Of a stretch of DNA of 64,000 bases, positions 22,571 through 31,524 are shown piece by piece. The stretch covers positions 1 through 64,000 of the forward strand of contig JAFAYV010000070.1 in the NCBI GenBank assembly GCA_019240115.1, in the 5' to 3' direction. A program made the position numbers and the translations under genes. Under the pieces are notes generated by a model. It was not told the origin of the DNA and ran no database searches. It worked only from the letters and a program-made list of their open reading frames with translations. Position 1 is the first letter of the stretch; the number at the start of each line of letters is the position of its first letter. Source of the stretch: Solirubrobacterales bacterium. Lineage in GTDB: Bacteria; Actinomycetota; Thermoleophilia; Solirubrobacterales; Solirubrobacteraceae.

Positions 22571-23026
22571 TCAGTCGCGGTACACGGTCTGGGCGTCGAG
22601 GCCGCCCTCGACCCCCGGGGGCAGGGCGCCGGTCCCGTGGGCGTACATCGCCAGATCGGCGATCGTCTTGCCCGCGGCCGGGTCCTCGGCGGTGGCGAAC
22701 GCGCCGTCGCGCCACCGCAGGTTCTCGGCGGACGCGCCCGTCGCCACGCCGGCGAGCAGCTGGGCCTTGGCCAGGATCTTGCCGGTCGTCGAGGCGATCG
22801 CCGCGGCGGCGCCCGGCGACGGGCTCGTGTTGAACCCGTGCCCGACGCCGAAGCGGTCGGTGTCGGCGGGCACGACCTTGACGTCGAGCGCGGGCACGCC
22901 GAGCTCGCCGGCGACCTGCCGCGCGTACTCGGCCTCGTGGCCGTCGGACTCGGTGGTCAGGCTGAGCACCATCTTGCCGGTCGGGTGCACGCGCAGGAAC
23001 ACCGCTCGGTATGCCTCGTCAGCCAT
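22571..23026 (-). CDS. CoxL-slice protein: stand-alone fragment of the molybdenum-binding domain fold
   Basis: 151 aa with its own ATG. Residues 11-151 align without large gaps to CoxL residues 493-635 of the same operon: LRVHPTGK vs LRVHPSGK, VAGELGVP vs VAEELGLP, DTDRFGVG vs DTDRTPYG, and PPGVEGGLDAQTVY vs PEGMEGGLDAQVIY. The cofactor-contact stretch QGQGHET is replaced by ESDGHEA. It lacks the rest of CoxL, including the AYRCSFR loop and active-site Glu, so it cannot be an enzyme alone. Coding quality is good and both neighbours are close (8-bp overlap upstream). Role unknown; perhaps a decoy, chaperone or regulator of CoxL. Confidence 0.75.
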   Translation of the reverse strand: MADEAYRAVFLRVHPTGKMVLSLTTESDGHEAEYARQVAGELGVPALDVKVVPADTDRFGVGHGFNTSPSPGAAAAIASTTGKILAKAQLLAGVATGASAENLRWRDGAFATAEDPAAGKTIADLAMYAHGTGALPPGVEGGLDAQTVYRD

Positions 23027-23201
23027 GGCTCTCCTCGGGGGTCGATGCGGCGTCGTGCGCCCGACGCTGGCGCTCCTGATGCGCCGTCAGCGCATTGTGC
23101 TCCTCCAGATCGCAGAAGCTCGGCTGAGGGCCGCCGAGCACGTGCGGCGGCACCGCCGGGCGGTCGCAGCCGGGGTAGATGCAGATCTTCTCGGCCGTCA
23201 A
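23019..23201 (-). CDS. 60-aa Cys/His-rich protein between coxE and the CoxL-slice gene
   Basis: Starts at TTG overlapping the coxE stop (TTGA) and ends 8 bp inside the next gene. MTAEKICIYPGCDRPAVPPH then PQPSFCDLEEHN gives C7-X4-C12-X17-C30-X4-H35, a plausible single zinc site. The tail is polar and charged. The overlaps on both sides argue that it is translated. No function is recognised. Confidence 0.6.
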   Translation of the reverse strand: MTAEKICIYPGCDRPAVPPHVLGGPQPSFCDLEEHNALTAHQERQRRAHDAASTPEESHG

Positions 23202-24598
23202 TGCAGGCTCCAGCCAGGGGTGGTCCGGCCGCGGCTCGGCCCGTAGCCGCTGGGCATCGCCACCGAGCTGCCGGAATAGCCTCCCACCCACCCCGCGCTC
23301 GCCCACGGCTCCTCGTCCTCGGCCTCGGGCTCAGCCGCCGCCGGGCGCCAGGACGCCGCGGGCCCCGCGTCGGCGCGGCGTGGAGCGGCGATCGCCTCGA
23401 CGACCTGGGCCATGGCGTCGTAGGTGTGGCCGCTGACGAGCGCGTCGCAACAGGGCAGGGCGGCCGCCATCCCTGCGGCCCGGGGCGCGAAGTCGCTCGC
23501 GGCCACGCGGGGGTTGACCCATACGATCCGATACGCGAGGCGGGCGAGGCGCTGCATCTCGCGCCCGACGAGGCCCGGGTCGCCGCGCTCCCAGCCGTCG
23601 GAGAGGATCACCACGACCGCGCCGCGCGCCATCCCCCGGCGGCCGTAGCCGTCGTTGAAGCGCCGCAGCGCGTCGCCGATCCGCGTCCCGCTCGACCAGT
23701 CGGGGGTCAGCGCGGCCGCGCGGGCGATCGCCCGCTCCGGGCGCCCCGCGTGCAGCGCCCGGGTCAGCCGGGTCAGCCGGGTGGCGAAGACGAACGCCTC
23801 GTTGCCCCGTCCGCCGGCGGCCGCCGGCGAGGCGGCGGTCGCGCAGGCGAGGAACTGGAGGTAGGCGCGCGCGTAGGGCTCCATCGAGCCCGAGATGTCG
23901 CACAGGAGCACGATCCGGCGGCGCACCACCCGCCGCCGGCGCCGGGCGAGCGCGATCGGATCGCCGCTCGTCCGCAGGCTCCCGCGCAGCGTGCGCCGCA
24001 GGTCGATCCGATCGCCGCGGCGGGCGCGACGCGCGCGGCGCGCGAGCCGGGGCGGAGCGGCGACCGCGAGCCGGCGCATGAGCGCGTACAGCCGCGCCAG
24101 CTCGTCGGCATCGAGCGCGTCGAAGCGCTTGGCGCGCAGGACCTCCTCGTCGGAGGCGACCGTCGGCGCCGGCACGTCGGGCGGCTCCTCGCGATCGCCG
24201 TCGCGGGACGCCGGGACGCCGTCGAGCGACCACTCGGCGCCGCCCTGGGGGGCGCCGCGACCGGCGCCGTCGCCAAGGTCCTCATCGGATCCGCCGGGAT
24301 GCGAGCGCGGGGTGGCGTGCGACGACGAGACCCCGGTCGCCGGCGCGGCGCCGAACACCTCGGCGAAGGCCGCGTCGAAGGCTCGCACCTGGCCGGGGTC
24401 GGTGACGATCACCGCCCGTGCGGTCCAGTACAACCGGCGCCGGGCGACCGGGCGCGTCAGCTGCAGCGCCCGCGCAAGGCGGGCGGCGCGCCCGGCGTCG
24501 ACCGGAATCCCGGCCTCGTGGCACCGCGCGCCGAAGGCGCCGACGAGGGCCGGAAGGTCGAGCACGATCGTCTGCACCCCGAACGCGGGTGTGGTCAT
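23198..24598 (-). CDS. coxE: CoxE, VWA-domain CO dehydrogenase maturation protein
   Basis: 466 aa. The ATG overlaps the coxD stop (ATGA). After a helical N-terminal domain and a charged linker (about 90-160) comes a von Willebrand A domain with an intact MIDAS: DISGS at 234-238, the Thr of LTPDWSSGTRIGD, and the Asp of VVILSDGWERG. In Oligotropha, CoxD and CoxE act together to form the Cu-S-Mo site. The C-terminal ~50 residues are Gly/Ser/Pro-rich. Confidence 0.92.
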   Translation of the reverse strand: MTTPAFGVQTIVLDLPALVGAFGARCHEAGIPVDAGRAARLARALQLTRPVARRRLYWTARAVIVTDPGQVRAFDAAFAEVFGAAPATGVSSSHATPRSHPGGSDEDLGDGAGRGAPQGGAEWSLDGVPASRDGDREEPPDVPAPTVASDEEVLRAKRFDALDADELARLYALMRRLAVAAPPRLARRARRARRGDRIDLRRTLRGSLRTSGDPIALARRRRRVVRRRIVLLCDISGSMEPYARAYLQFLACATAASPAAAGGRGNEAFVFATRLTRLTRALHAGRPERAIARAAALTPDWSSGTRIGDALRRFNDGYGRRGMARGAVVVILSDGWERGDPGLVGREMQRLARLAYRIVWVNPRVAASDFAPRAAGMAAALPCCDALVSGHTYDAMAQVVEAIAAPRRADAGPAASWRPAAAEPEAEDEEPWASAGWVGGYSGSSVAMPSGYGPSRGRTTPGWSLH

Positions 24599-25515
24599 CG
24601 CGCCGTCCCCGCGATCAGCTCGCTCAGTCCCGCCGCTCGGGTGACCTCCTGGTCCTCTCGGTATTTGAGCACCGAGCCGAGCGTGCGGTCGACCGCGGAC
24701 GCGTCGAGCGCCTCGAGTCCGAGGACGCTGAGCGCGGCGAGCCAGTCGATCGCCTCGGCGATCCCCGGCGGCTTCTGGACGTCGGAGTCGCGCATCCGCG
24801 CCACCGCGTCGGCGACCTGGACGGCGAGCGTCGCGGCCGCCTGCGGGACGCGGCGGCGGATGATCTGCACCTCGCGCTCGGGGCCGGGATAGTCGATCCA
24901 CTGGTACAGACAGCGTCGCTTGACCGCATCGTGGAGGTCGCGGGTGCGGTTCGAGGTCAGCACGATCGCCGGCGGGTGGGTCGCGCGCACGGTCCCGAGC
25001 TCGGGGATGGTGACCGCCGAGTCGGCGAGCAGCTCGAGCAGGAACGCCTCGAAGTCGTCGTCGGCGCGGTCGATCTCGTCGATCAGGAGCACCGCGGGCC
25101 GCGGACCGGGATGCTGCAGCGCTCGCAGCAAGGGACGCGCGGTCAGGTACCGGGGCCCGAACAGCTCGTCCTCGGAGAGCTCGGTGCCGCGCGCTTCGGC
25201 GAGGCGGATGCTCAGCAGCTGCCGCGGATAGTTCCACTCGTACAGCGCTTCGGCGGCGTCGATCCCCTCGTAGCACTGCAGGCGCACGAGCGGCGTCTGC
25301 AGCGCGTGCGCGAGCGCCTTGGCGGCCTCGGTCTTGCCGACGCCGGCCTCGCCCTCGAGCAGAACCGGCTGGGGCAGGCGCAGGCTGAGGAACAGCGCGG
25401 TGGCGAGCCCCTCGTCGACGAGGTAGTCGACCGCGCCCAGACGCTGGGCCAGCGTCTCGACGTCGGGCGCGAGCGCGCGCAGCTCGGACGCGGCCTCGCC
25501 GGTGACCTCGCTCAT
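24595..25515 (-). CDS. coxD: CoxD, MoxR-type AAA+ ATPase
   Basis: 306 aa. Walker A GEAGVGKT at 55-62, Walker B AVLLIDEIDRA at about 141-151, sensor-1 VLTSNRTRDL and a C-terminal helical lid. MoxR ATPases pair with VWA proteins, here CoxE, to remodel a metalloenzyme; CoxD is known to function in assembly of the bimetallic cluster of CO dehydrogenase. It lies 22 bp downstream of coxL and overlaps coxE. Confidence 0.95.
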   Translation of the reverse strand: MSEVTGEAASELRALAPDVETLAQRLGAVDYLVDEGLATALFLSLRLPQPVLLEGEAGVGKTEAAKALAHALQTPLVRLQCYEGIDAAEALYEWNYPRQLLSIRLAEARGTELSEDELFGPRYLTARPLLRALQHPGPRPAVLLIDEIDRADDDFEAFLLELLADSAVTIPELGTVRATHPPAIVLTSNRTRDLHDAVKRRCLYQWIDYPGPEREVQIIRRRVPQAAATLAVQVADAVARMRDSDVQKPPGIAEAIDWLAALSVLGLEALDASAVDRTLGSVLKYREDQEVTRAAGLSELIAGTAR

Positions 25516-25537
25516 CGCGCCGCGCGCGCCGGCCGCC

Positions 25538-27925
25538 TCACTGGGGCGGCTCCGGCCGGCCCTGCATCGCCGCCCACACCCGCGCCGGCGTGCACGGCAT
25601 GTCGACGTGGGTCACGCCGTGGGTCTGGTGCAGCGCGTCGATGACCGCGTTGACGATCGCCGGCGGCGAGCCGACGTTCGGCGACTCGCCGACGCCCTTG
25701 GCGCCGAGCGGATGGTGCGGGCAGGGGGTGACGGTCTCCCCCAGCTCGAACTCCGGCACCTCGAGCGCGGTCGGGATCAGATAGTCCATGAACGACGAGT
25801 TCAGGCAGTTGCCCTCCGCGTCGAAGGTGATGACCTCCATCAGCGCGATCCCGATCCCCTCGGCGAGCCCGCCGTGGATCTGGCCCTCGACGATCATCGG
25901 GTTGATCCGCACGCCGCAGTCGTCGACCGCGATGAAGCGTCGGACGGTCACCTGGGCGGTGTCGGGGTCGATGTCGACGACCGCGATGTAGGCGCCGTAG
26001 GGATAGGTGAGGTTCGGCGGGTCGTAGATGACCTGGGCGTCGAGGCCGCCCTCCATCCCCTCGGGCATCGGCTCGCCGCTGTAGGCGTAGCGCGCGATCT
26101 CCTCGATCATCGCGCCCTGCTCGGGATCGCCCCTGACATACCAGCGGCCCTTCTCCCAGGCGAGGTCCTCGGGTCGCGTTTCGAGCATGGTGGCCGCGAT
26201 CAGCCGCGCCCGGTCGCGGACCTTGCGCGAGACGACGCCGACCGCGGCGCCGCTGACCGGGGTCGAGCGCGAGCCGTAGGTGCCCAGGCCGTACGGGGTG
26301 CGGTCGGTGTCGCCGTGGCGCACCTCGATGTCCTCGGGCGGCAGGCCCAGCTCCTCGGCGACGATCTGCGCGAAGGTCGTCTCGTGGCCCTGCCCCTGGG
26401 TCTGGGCGCTGATCGAGACCATCGCCTTGCCCGAGGGATGCACCCGCAGGTCGGCGCCGTCGTTCATCGACAGGCCGAGGATGTCCATGTGCTTGCGCGG
26501 CCCCGCGCCGACGCCCTCGGTGAAGAACGAGACCCCGATCCCCATCAGCTCGCCGCGCTCGCGCTTGTCGGCCTGCTCGCGGAGGAGGTCGTCGTAGCCG
26601 GCGATCTCCATCGCCACCTTCATCGTCTCGGCGTAGTTGCCCGAGTCAAACGTCCAGCCGGTCGTCGTCTCGTACGGGAACTGCTCGGGGGCGATGAAGC
26701 TGCGCATCCGCAGATCGATCTGGTCGGCGCCCATCTCGAGCGCCAGCGCGTTGACCATCCGCTCGACCAGGTAGACGGCCTCGGTGATGCGGAACGAGCA
26801 CCGGTAGGCGACGCCGCCCGGCGCCTTGTTCGTGTAGACGGCCTTGACCTTGACATGGGCGGCCTGCAGGTCGTAGGAGCCGCAGCAGATGTGAAAGAAG
26901 CCCGCGGGGAACTTCGTCGGCTGCGCGGTGGAGTCGAACGCGCCGTGGTCGGCAATGACGTCGACGCGCAGTCCGGTGATCCGGCCGTCCTTGGCGCACA
27001 TCTCGCCGCGCATGATGTAGTCGCGGGCAAATCCGGTCGAGACGAGGTTCTCGGTGCGGTCCTCGATCCACTTGACCGGGACCCCGGCGACGATCGAGCC
27101 GGCGATCGCGCACACGTACCCGGGATAGACCGGGACCTTGTTCCCGAAGCCCCCGCCGATGTCGTTGCAGCGGATGCGGATCATGTGCTCGGCGAGGCCG
27201 GCGACGTGGGCGTAGACGGTCCGGTGGACGTTGGGCGCCTGGTTGCCGTTGTAGATGTCCAGCTGCCCGGTCTCCGGATTGAAGTCGGCGATCATCCCGC
27301 ACGTCTCGAGCGGCGCCGGATGGCAGCGGGGGTAGATCATGTCGCGGCTGACGACGACGTCGGCCTCGGCGAACGCGCGATCGGTCGCCTCCTGGTCGCC
27401 GGCCTCCCAGGTCGGGCTGGCGACGTTGTCGACCTGGCCCTCCTTGTCGTCGCGGATGAGCGGAGCGTCCTCGTGCAGCGCCCGGCGCGCGTCGACGACC
27501 GCGTCCAGCGGCTCGTACTCGACGTCGATGAGCCCGAGCGCGTCGCGGGCGATGTACTCGGTCTCGGCGATGACGAAGGCGACCTCCTGACCCTGGAAGC
27601 GCACCTTGTCGCCGGCGAGGACGGCCTGGGTGTCGTAGGAGATCGTCGGCATCCACGCCAGCCCGAGGGTCTCGAGGTCCTTGGCGGTCACGACCGCCGC
27701 CACCCCGGGCAGAGCGAGCGCCTCCGAGGTGTCGATCGAGACGATCCGAGCGTGCGCGTAGGGGCTGCGCAGCAGCGCGCCGTGCAGCATGCCGGGCAGG
27801 CGGATGTCGTCGAGATAGGTGCCCTGCCCGCGGATGAAGCGCGCGTCCTCCTTGCGCTTGAGGCGACCGAACCCGATCGGCCGCTCCTGGCGGGGACTGG
27901 GGAGGTTCTCTTCGGTGACGGCCAT
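25538..27925 (-). CDS. coxL: carbon monoxide dehydrogenase large subunit, form I
   Basis: 795 aa. The form I active-site loop AYRCSFR is at residues 373-379, with Cys376 as the copper ligand of the Cu-S-Mo cluster; the catalytic Glu is Glu747 in KGVGESPN. GGGFGNKVP and QTQGQGHETTF contact the molybdopterin cytosine dinucleotide. With CoxM and CoxS it oxidises CO to CO2 and reduces quinone. The form I motif separates it from form II xanthine-dehydrogenase-like paralogues, so true CO oxidation is likely. Confidence 0.97.
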   Translation of the reverse strand: MAVTEENLPSPRQERPIGFGRLKRKEDARFIRGQGTYLDDIRLPGMLHGALLRSPYAHARIVSIDTSEALALPGVAAVVTAKDLETLGLAWMPTISYDTQAVLAGDKVRFQGQEVAFVIAETEYIARDALGLIDVEYEPLDAVVDARRALHEDAPLIRDDKEGQVDNVASPTWEAGDQEATDRAFAEADVVVSRDMIYPRCHPAPLETCGMIADFNPETGQLDIYNGNQAPNVHRTVYAHVAGLAEHMIRIRCNDIGGGFGNKVPVYPGYVCAIAGSIVAGVPVKWIEDRTENLVSTGFARDYIMRGEMCAKDGRITGLRVDVIADHGAFDSTAQPTKFPAGFFHICCGSYDLQAAHVKVKAVYTNKAPGGVAYRCSFRITEAVYLVERMVNALALEMGADQIDLRMRSFIAPEQFPYETTTGWTFDSGNYAETMKVAMEIAGYDDLLREQADKRERGELMGIGVSFFTEGVGAGPRKHMDILGLSMNDGADLRVHPSGKAMVSISAQTQGQGHETTFAQIVAEELGLPPEDIEVRHGDTDRTPYGLGTYGSRSTPVSGAAVGVVSRKVRDRARLIAATMLETRPEDLAWEKGRWYVRGDPEQGAMIEEIARYAYSGEPMPEGMEGGLDAQVIYDPPNLTYPYGAYIAVVDIDPDTAQVTVRRFIAVDDCGVRINPMIVEGQIHGGLAEGIGIALMEVITFDAEGNCLNSSFMDYLIPTALEVPEFELGETVTPCPHHPLGAKGVGESPNVGSPPAIVNAVIDALHQTHGVTHVDMPCTPARVWAAMQGRPEPPQ

Positions 27926-27929
27926 GGCT

Positions 27930-28414
<485 letters not shown>

Positions 28415-28418
<4 letters not shown>

Positions 28419-29293
28419 GCCTCCATCGCGAGCGCGCGGGCGCTCGCGCGGCGCAGCGCTCGTCGGGTCATCACGCTGGCGAGATGGCGCTTGTAATCGA
28501 CGGGTCCGCGGGCGTCGGCCGAGGGGGAGCAGTCCTCGGAGGCGATCTGCGCCGCCTGCGCGAACAGCTCGTCGGAGGGCGCGGCCCCGCGGAGCAGCTC
28601 CTCGGCGCGGGCGAGGTGGATCGTCGTCGTGCCGACGGCGCTGAGCGCGACGCCCGCGTCGGCGATCGTGCCGCCCTCGATCCACACTGCCGCCGACGCG
28701 GCCGCGATCGCCCAATCGCCGGCGCGCCGCTCGGTCTTGAAGTGGGCGCTGCCGGCGCCGGAACGGAGGGGCAGCCTCACCTCGGTGAGGATCTCGTCGT
28801 CGCCGACCGCGGTCTGGTAGGGCCCGACGTGGAAGTCCTCCATCGACACCGTCCGTTCGCCGTCGCGCCCGCGGATCACCACCCGCGCCTTGACCGCCGC
28901 GCAGACGGCGCTGAGGTCCTCGGCCGCGTCGGCCTGGCACAGCGAGCCGCCGATCGTGCCGCGGTTGCGCACGACCGGGTCGGCGATCACCTCCTCGGCG
29001 TCGGCGAACAGCGGATAGTGCCGGGCGAGCAGGTCGGATCCGAGCAGGTCGACGTGGCGGGTGAGCGCGCCGATCCGGATCTCTCCGTCGCGCTCGGCGA
29101 TGTAGGCGAGCTCGTGCTCGAGATCGTTGATGTCGATCAGGTGCTCGGGCGAGGCGAGGCGCAGCTTCATCATCGGGATGAGGCTGTGCCCGCCGGCGAT
29201 GATCCGCGCGTCGCCGTCGTGGGCGACGAGGGCGGCGATCGCGCCGTCGACGCTCGTGGCGCGCTCGTACTGAAACGGTGCGGGGGTCTGCAT
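28415..29293 (-). CDS. coxM: carbon monoxide dehydrogenase medium subunit (FAD)
   Basis: 292 aa. FAD-binding motifs AGGHS at 33-37 and TIGGS at 113-117 are both canonical for CO dehydrogenase flavoproteins. The C-terminal CO_deh_flav_C domain ends with PVDYKRHLASVMTRRAL. First of the three structural genes; five base pairs separate it from the membrane-protein cassette upstream, so a common transcript is expected. Confidence 0.96.
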
Positions 29294-29298
29294 GACGC

Positions 29299-29910
29299 TC
29301 AGCCCTCCTGCTCGACCGGCATCCGCTTGCGCGGACGCCCGACCTCATCGCTGGGCTCGTAGCGCACCGGCGAGTCGGCGCCGATCACCGGCGAGCGCGG
29401 CAGCGAGGGTACGCGGCCGGGACGGCCGCCGGGGTACAGCGTGCCGGCAGCCCGCGACCCGTAGATCGCGTCGCGCAGCGCCGGGCCGTTCGGCGACGCG
29501 GCGGCGATCGGCGCCTCGCGTCCGAGCCGCGCGAGCGTCAGCGTCCCGCGCGTATAGACCTCGGCGATCCGCGGCGGCTTGATCTGGCCGCTGTCGGGGA
29601 AGTTGCGCAAACCCTGAGCCCCGGCCCCCGGATACAGGCCGTCGACGAGCCCGACCGCGTCGGTCAGACCGGCCTTGGCGACGAGCAGGCCCTCGAGCAG
29701 GTCGACGCCCGCGTCGAGGTTGGCGTTGATCGTCTCCACGACCCCGGCGACGGGGCTCGACTTCTCGATGATCTCCCCGACGGCGCCGATCGCGTCGTCG
29801 AGCCCCGCGGTGATCTGGCGCAGGGCGAGGATGGTGCTCACCAGGTAGTAGACGACGGCGGCGACGATCGCCACCACCGCGATGATCATGACCACGCCGG
29901 CTGCGGGCAC
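29299..29910 (-). CDS. cox-linked membrane protein 5, 203 aa, unknown function
   Basis: N-terminal transmembrane helix (GVVMIIAVVAIVAAVVYYLV, residues 5-24), then a helical stretch predicted to be coiled-coil-like (LALRQITAGLDDAIGAVGEI). A Gly/Pro/Arg-rich C-terminal half follows, with no recognised domain. It ends 5 bp before coxM. Largest of five consecutive small membrane proteins; the long tail sets it apart. Overall shape recalls DUF948-like one-span proteins, without clear homology. Confidence 0.7.
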   Translation of the reverse strand: MPAAGVVMIIAVVAIVAAVVYYLVSTILALRQITAGLDDAIGAVGEIIEKSSPVAGVVETINANLDAGVDLLEGLLVAKAGLTDAVGLVDGLYPGAGAQGLRNFPDSGQIKPPRIAEVYTRGTLTLARLGREAPIAAASPNGPALRDAIYGSRAAGTLYPGGRPGRVPSLPRSPVIGADSPVRYEPSDEVGRPRKRMPVEQEG

Positions 29911-29914
29911 GTCG

Positions 29915-30181
29915 TCACGCTCCTTCCACGTCGTCGATGATCACGTCGAGCGAGCCGCCGTAGTCGGCGGCCGCGGCGATCGTCTTGATCGCCTGCTCCT
30001 GGGTCGTCAGCAGCAGCGCCGCGGCGTCGAGGTCGGTCGAGCCCGCATGGGCGGCGCGGGCGATGCGCTCCACGCTGGGGACGATCGACCGCGCGGACGT
30101 CAGCACCTCGGCGAGCAGGTAGATCACCACCGGCAGCACGACGAGCAACAGGATCGCCGCCCCGATCCACTCGAGGATCAT
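29915..30181 (-). CDS. cox-linked membrane protein 4, 88 aa
   Basis: One N-terminal transmembrane helix (WIGAAILLLVVLPVVIYLLA) and a ~60-aa helical tail (ARSIVPSVERIARAAHAGS, then LLTTQEQAIKTIAAAADY). The start overlaps the stop of the preceding gene (ATGA, 30178-30181), and the next gene follows after 4 bp. No family recognised. Confidence 0.7.
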   Translation of the reverse strand: MILEWIGAAILLLVVLPVVIYLLAEVLTSARSIVPSVERIARAAHAGSTDLDAAALLLTTQEQAIKTIAAAADYGGSLDVIIDDVEGA

Positions 30182-30453
30182 CGCGGCCTCCGGTCGGCGA
30201 CGATCGCCGCCTTGGCGGCGATGCCCGGCAGCGCGCCGACGATCACGTCGAAGCGCGCATTGATCTGGGTGACGGCATCGTGCAGCGGCGCCAGGTGCTC
30301 TGATTCCACGGTCTCGAGCGCCCCCGCGAGGGTGGCGAGCGTCCGCGACGTCGACTGCAGGCGCTGGCGGATGACGATCAGCGCACCGGCGAGGACTGCG
30401 ACGACGACGATCGCGAGCAGGACGCTGAGGATGGTCAACGTGGTGGCGCTCAT
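30178..30453 (-). CDS. cox-linked membrane protein 3, 91 aa
   Basis: One N-terminal transmembrane helix (LTILSVLLAIVVVAVLAGAL, about residues 6-25) followed by a heptad-like helical tail (TSRTLATLAGALETVESEHL). It overlaps both neighbours by 4 bp (ATGA). Same architecture as the other cassette members, low sequence identity. Confidence 0.7.
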   Translation of the reverse strand: MSATTLTILSVLLAIVVVAVLAGALIVIRQRLQSTSRTLATLAGALETVESEHLAPLHDAVTQINARFDVIVGALPGIAAKAAIVADRRPR

Positions 30454-30746
30454 GCGGGGACCCCCCCGAAGCCGTCGGTCAGCGCGTTCATGTAGCCGTC
30501 CTGGATGATCGCCTCGTCGACGATCTCGCCGAGCACCGGCGCCGTCGCCTGCAGCTGCGGGATGTTGGCGGTGTTGGAGGCAACCCGGCCGGCGACGTCC
30601 AGCAGTGCGGTCGCCGAGCGGTCGATGTCAGTGACCGTCCGGATCAGCACCGCGAGCAGCCCGGCCACGGCGAGCGCCGCCACGAGCCCGATGATCAGCG
30701 CGATGCCCCACGCGCCGTGGTCGGAAAGGCCGGCGAGCGCGATCAC
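30450..30746 (-). CDS. cox-linked membrane protein 2, 98 aa
   Basis: GTG start in a GTGA overlap with the stop of membrane protein 1. One transmembrane helix (WGIALIIGLVAALAVAGLLA, about residues 13-32), then a helical region (TVTDIDRSATALLDVAGRVA) and a conserved-looking end (EIVDEAIIQDGYMNALTDGF). No family recognised. Confidence 0.7.
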   Translation of the reverse strand: MIALAGLSDHGAWGIALIIGLVAALAVAGLLAVLIRTVTDIDRSATALLDVAGRVASNTANIPQLQATAPVLGEIVDEAIIQDGYMNALTDGFGGVPA

Positions 30747-31006
30747 CTGCCCACCGCCACCTTGCGCAGGGCTCGCGCCGAGTGCAGGATCCGCACGCCC
30801 GAGTCGTTGATCCGGCCGACCCCGCTCAGCGCGTCGGTCTGCTCGGCGACCTGCGTGACGCCGGCGACCGCCGTCCTCGCCTGGGCGGAGATCCTCCGCG
30901 CGAGCGACACGATGGTGATCACGATCGCGGCGGCGACGATCACCACCACGACGCCAAGCGCCAAGCCGATGGTCCATCCGCCCGAGGCACCGAGTACCAG
31001 CTGCAT
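30743..31006 (-). CDS. cox-linked membrane protein 1, 87 aa (first gene of the operon)
   Basis: ATG at 31006 with a GGAGG Shine-Dalgarno (ggaggcgggcg before ATG), one of the better ribosome sites in the window. One transmembrane helix (TIGLALGVVVVIVAAAIVIT, about residues 12-31), then a short basic/polar helical tail. It heads the 17-gene cox run; a candidate promoter lies about 70-95 bp upstream. Confidence 0.7.
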   Translation of the reverse strand: MQLVLGASGGWTIGLALGVVVVIVAAAIVITIVSLARRISAQARTAVAGVTQVAEQTDALSGVGRINDSGVRILHSARALRKVAVGR

Positions 31007-31074
31007 CGCCCGCCTCCTTCGCCCGCCTCCGACGCTCGGCAACGGGCATCGAAACCTACTCCTCCACGATGCGC

Positions 31075-31103
31075 ATTCTTCTCGCCCGTCATGCGATTGG
31101 CAA
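31075..31103 (-). promoter_or_regulatory. candidate promoter of the cox operon
   Basis: On the minus strand TTGCCA (31098-31103) is followed after exactly 17 bp by AAGAAT (31075-31080). The -35 matches TTGACA at 5 of 6 and the -10 matches TATAAT at 4 of 6. It lies in the divergent gap upstream of the first cox-linked membrane gene. Confidence 0.4.
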
Positions 31104-31146
31104 GTCCGCGGGTCGGATCATCACCATTTCGGGTATGCAACCGACC

Positions 31147-31524
31147 ATGAGCGACGACACACCCAAGCCGAGCGAGCAGCGCGGCGGCACGACCCCCGGC
31201 GAGCGAGAGTCCGCGGAGAAGGGTCCGTGGGCGCAGAAGGCGGCCGAGGGGGTGGTGCCGGCGCACCTCGGCGGCTCCGACGCCCCGGCCGAGCTCCAGG
31301 ACGAGGATCGGCAGCTGGACTCCTCGGTGCTCGGCTCGACCACGGGCTCGGATGAGCCGGCGACTGCCGAGGGCATCGCTGCCGAGGCCGGCGAGCGCGC
31401 CGACGCCACGCGGGACGGAGCGCCCCCCGACGCGGTGCTCCCCGACGACGAGACCGAACACGAGCCCGATCTGCGCGACGCCGGGCTCGGGCCTCGGCAG
31501 AGCGATCTGGATTCCGCCGGGTAG
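31147..31524 (+). CDS. small hydrophilic, intrinsically disordered protein
   Basis: 125 aa from MSDDTPKPSEQRGGTTPGER; an ATG four codons upstream (31135) is equally possible, and neither has a clear Shine-Dalgarno. Rich in Asp, Glu, Gly, Pro and Thr with no hydrophobic core. The pattern resembles small acidic actinobacterial proteins of unknown role. Divergent from the cox operon. Confidence 0.6.
   Translation: MSDDTPKPSEQRGGTTPGERESAEKGPWAQKAAEGVVPAHLGGSDAPAELQDEDRQLDSSVLGSTTGSDEPATAEGIAAEAGERADATRDGAPPDAVLPDDETEHEPDLRDAGLGPRQSDLDSAG

Noticed and set aside
23198-25276. 692-codon version of CoxE starting inside coxD
   Set aside because: The upstream part is a shifted-frame shadow of coxD; the ATG at 24598 overlaps the coxD stop and begins the recognisable CoxE sequence.
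25538-27925. CoxL as a form II (xanthine dehydrogenase-like) paralogue
   Set aside because: The active-site loop is AYRCSFR with the copper-ligand Cys, which defines form I; form II has AYRGAGR.
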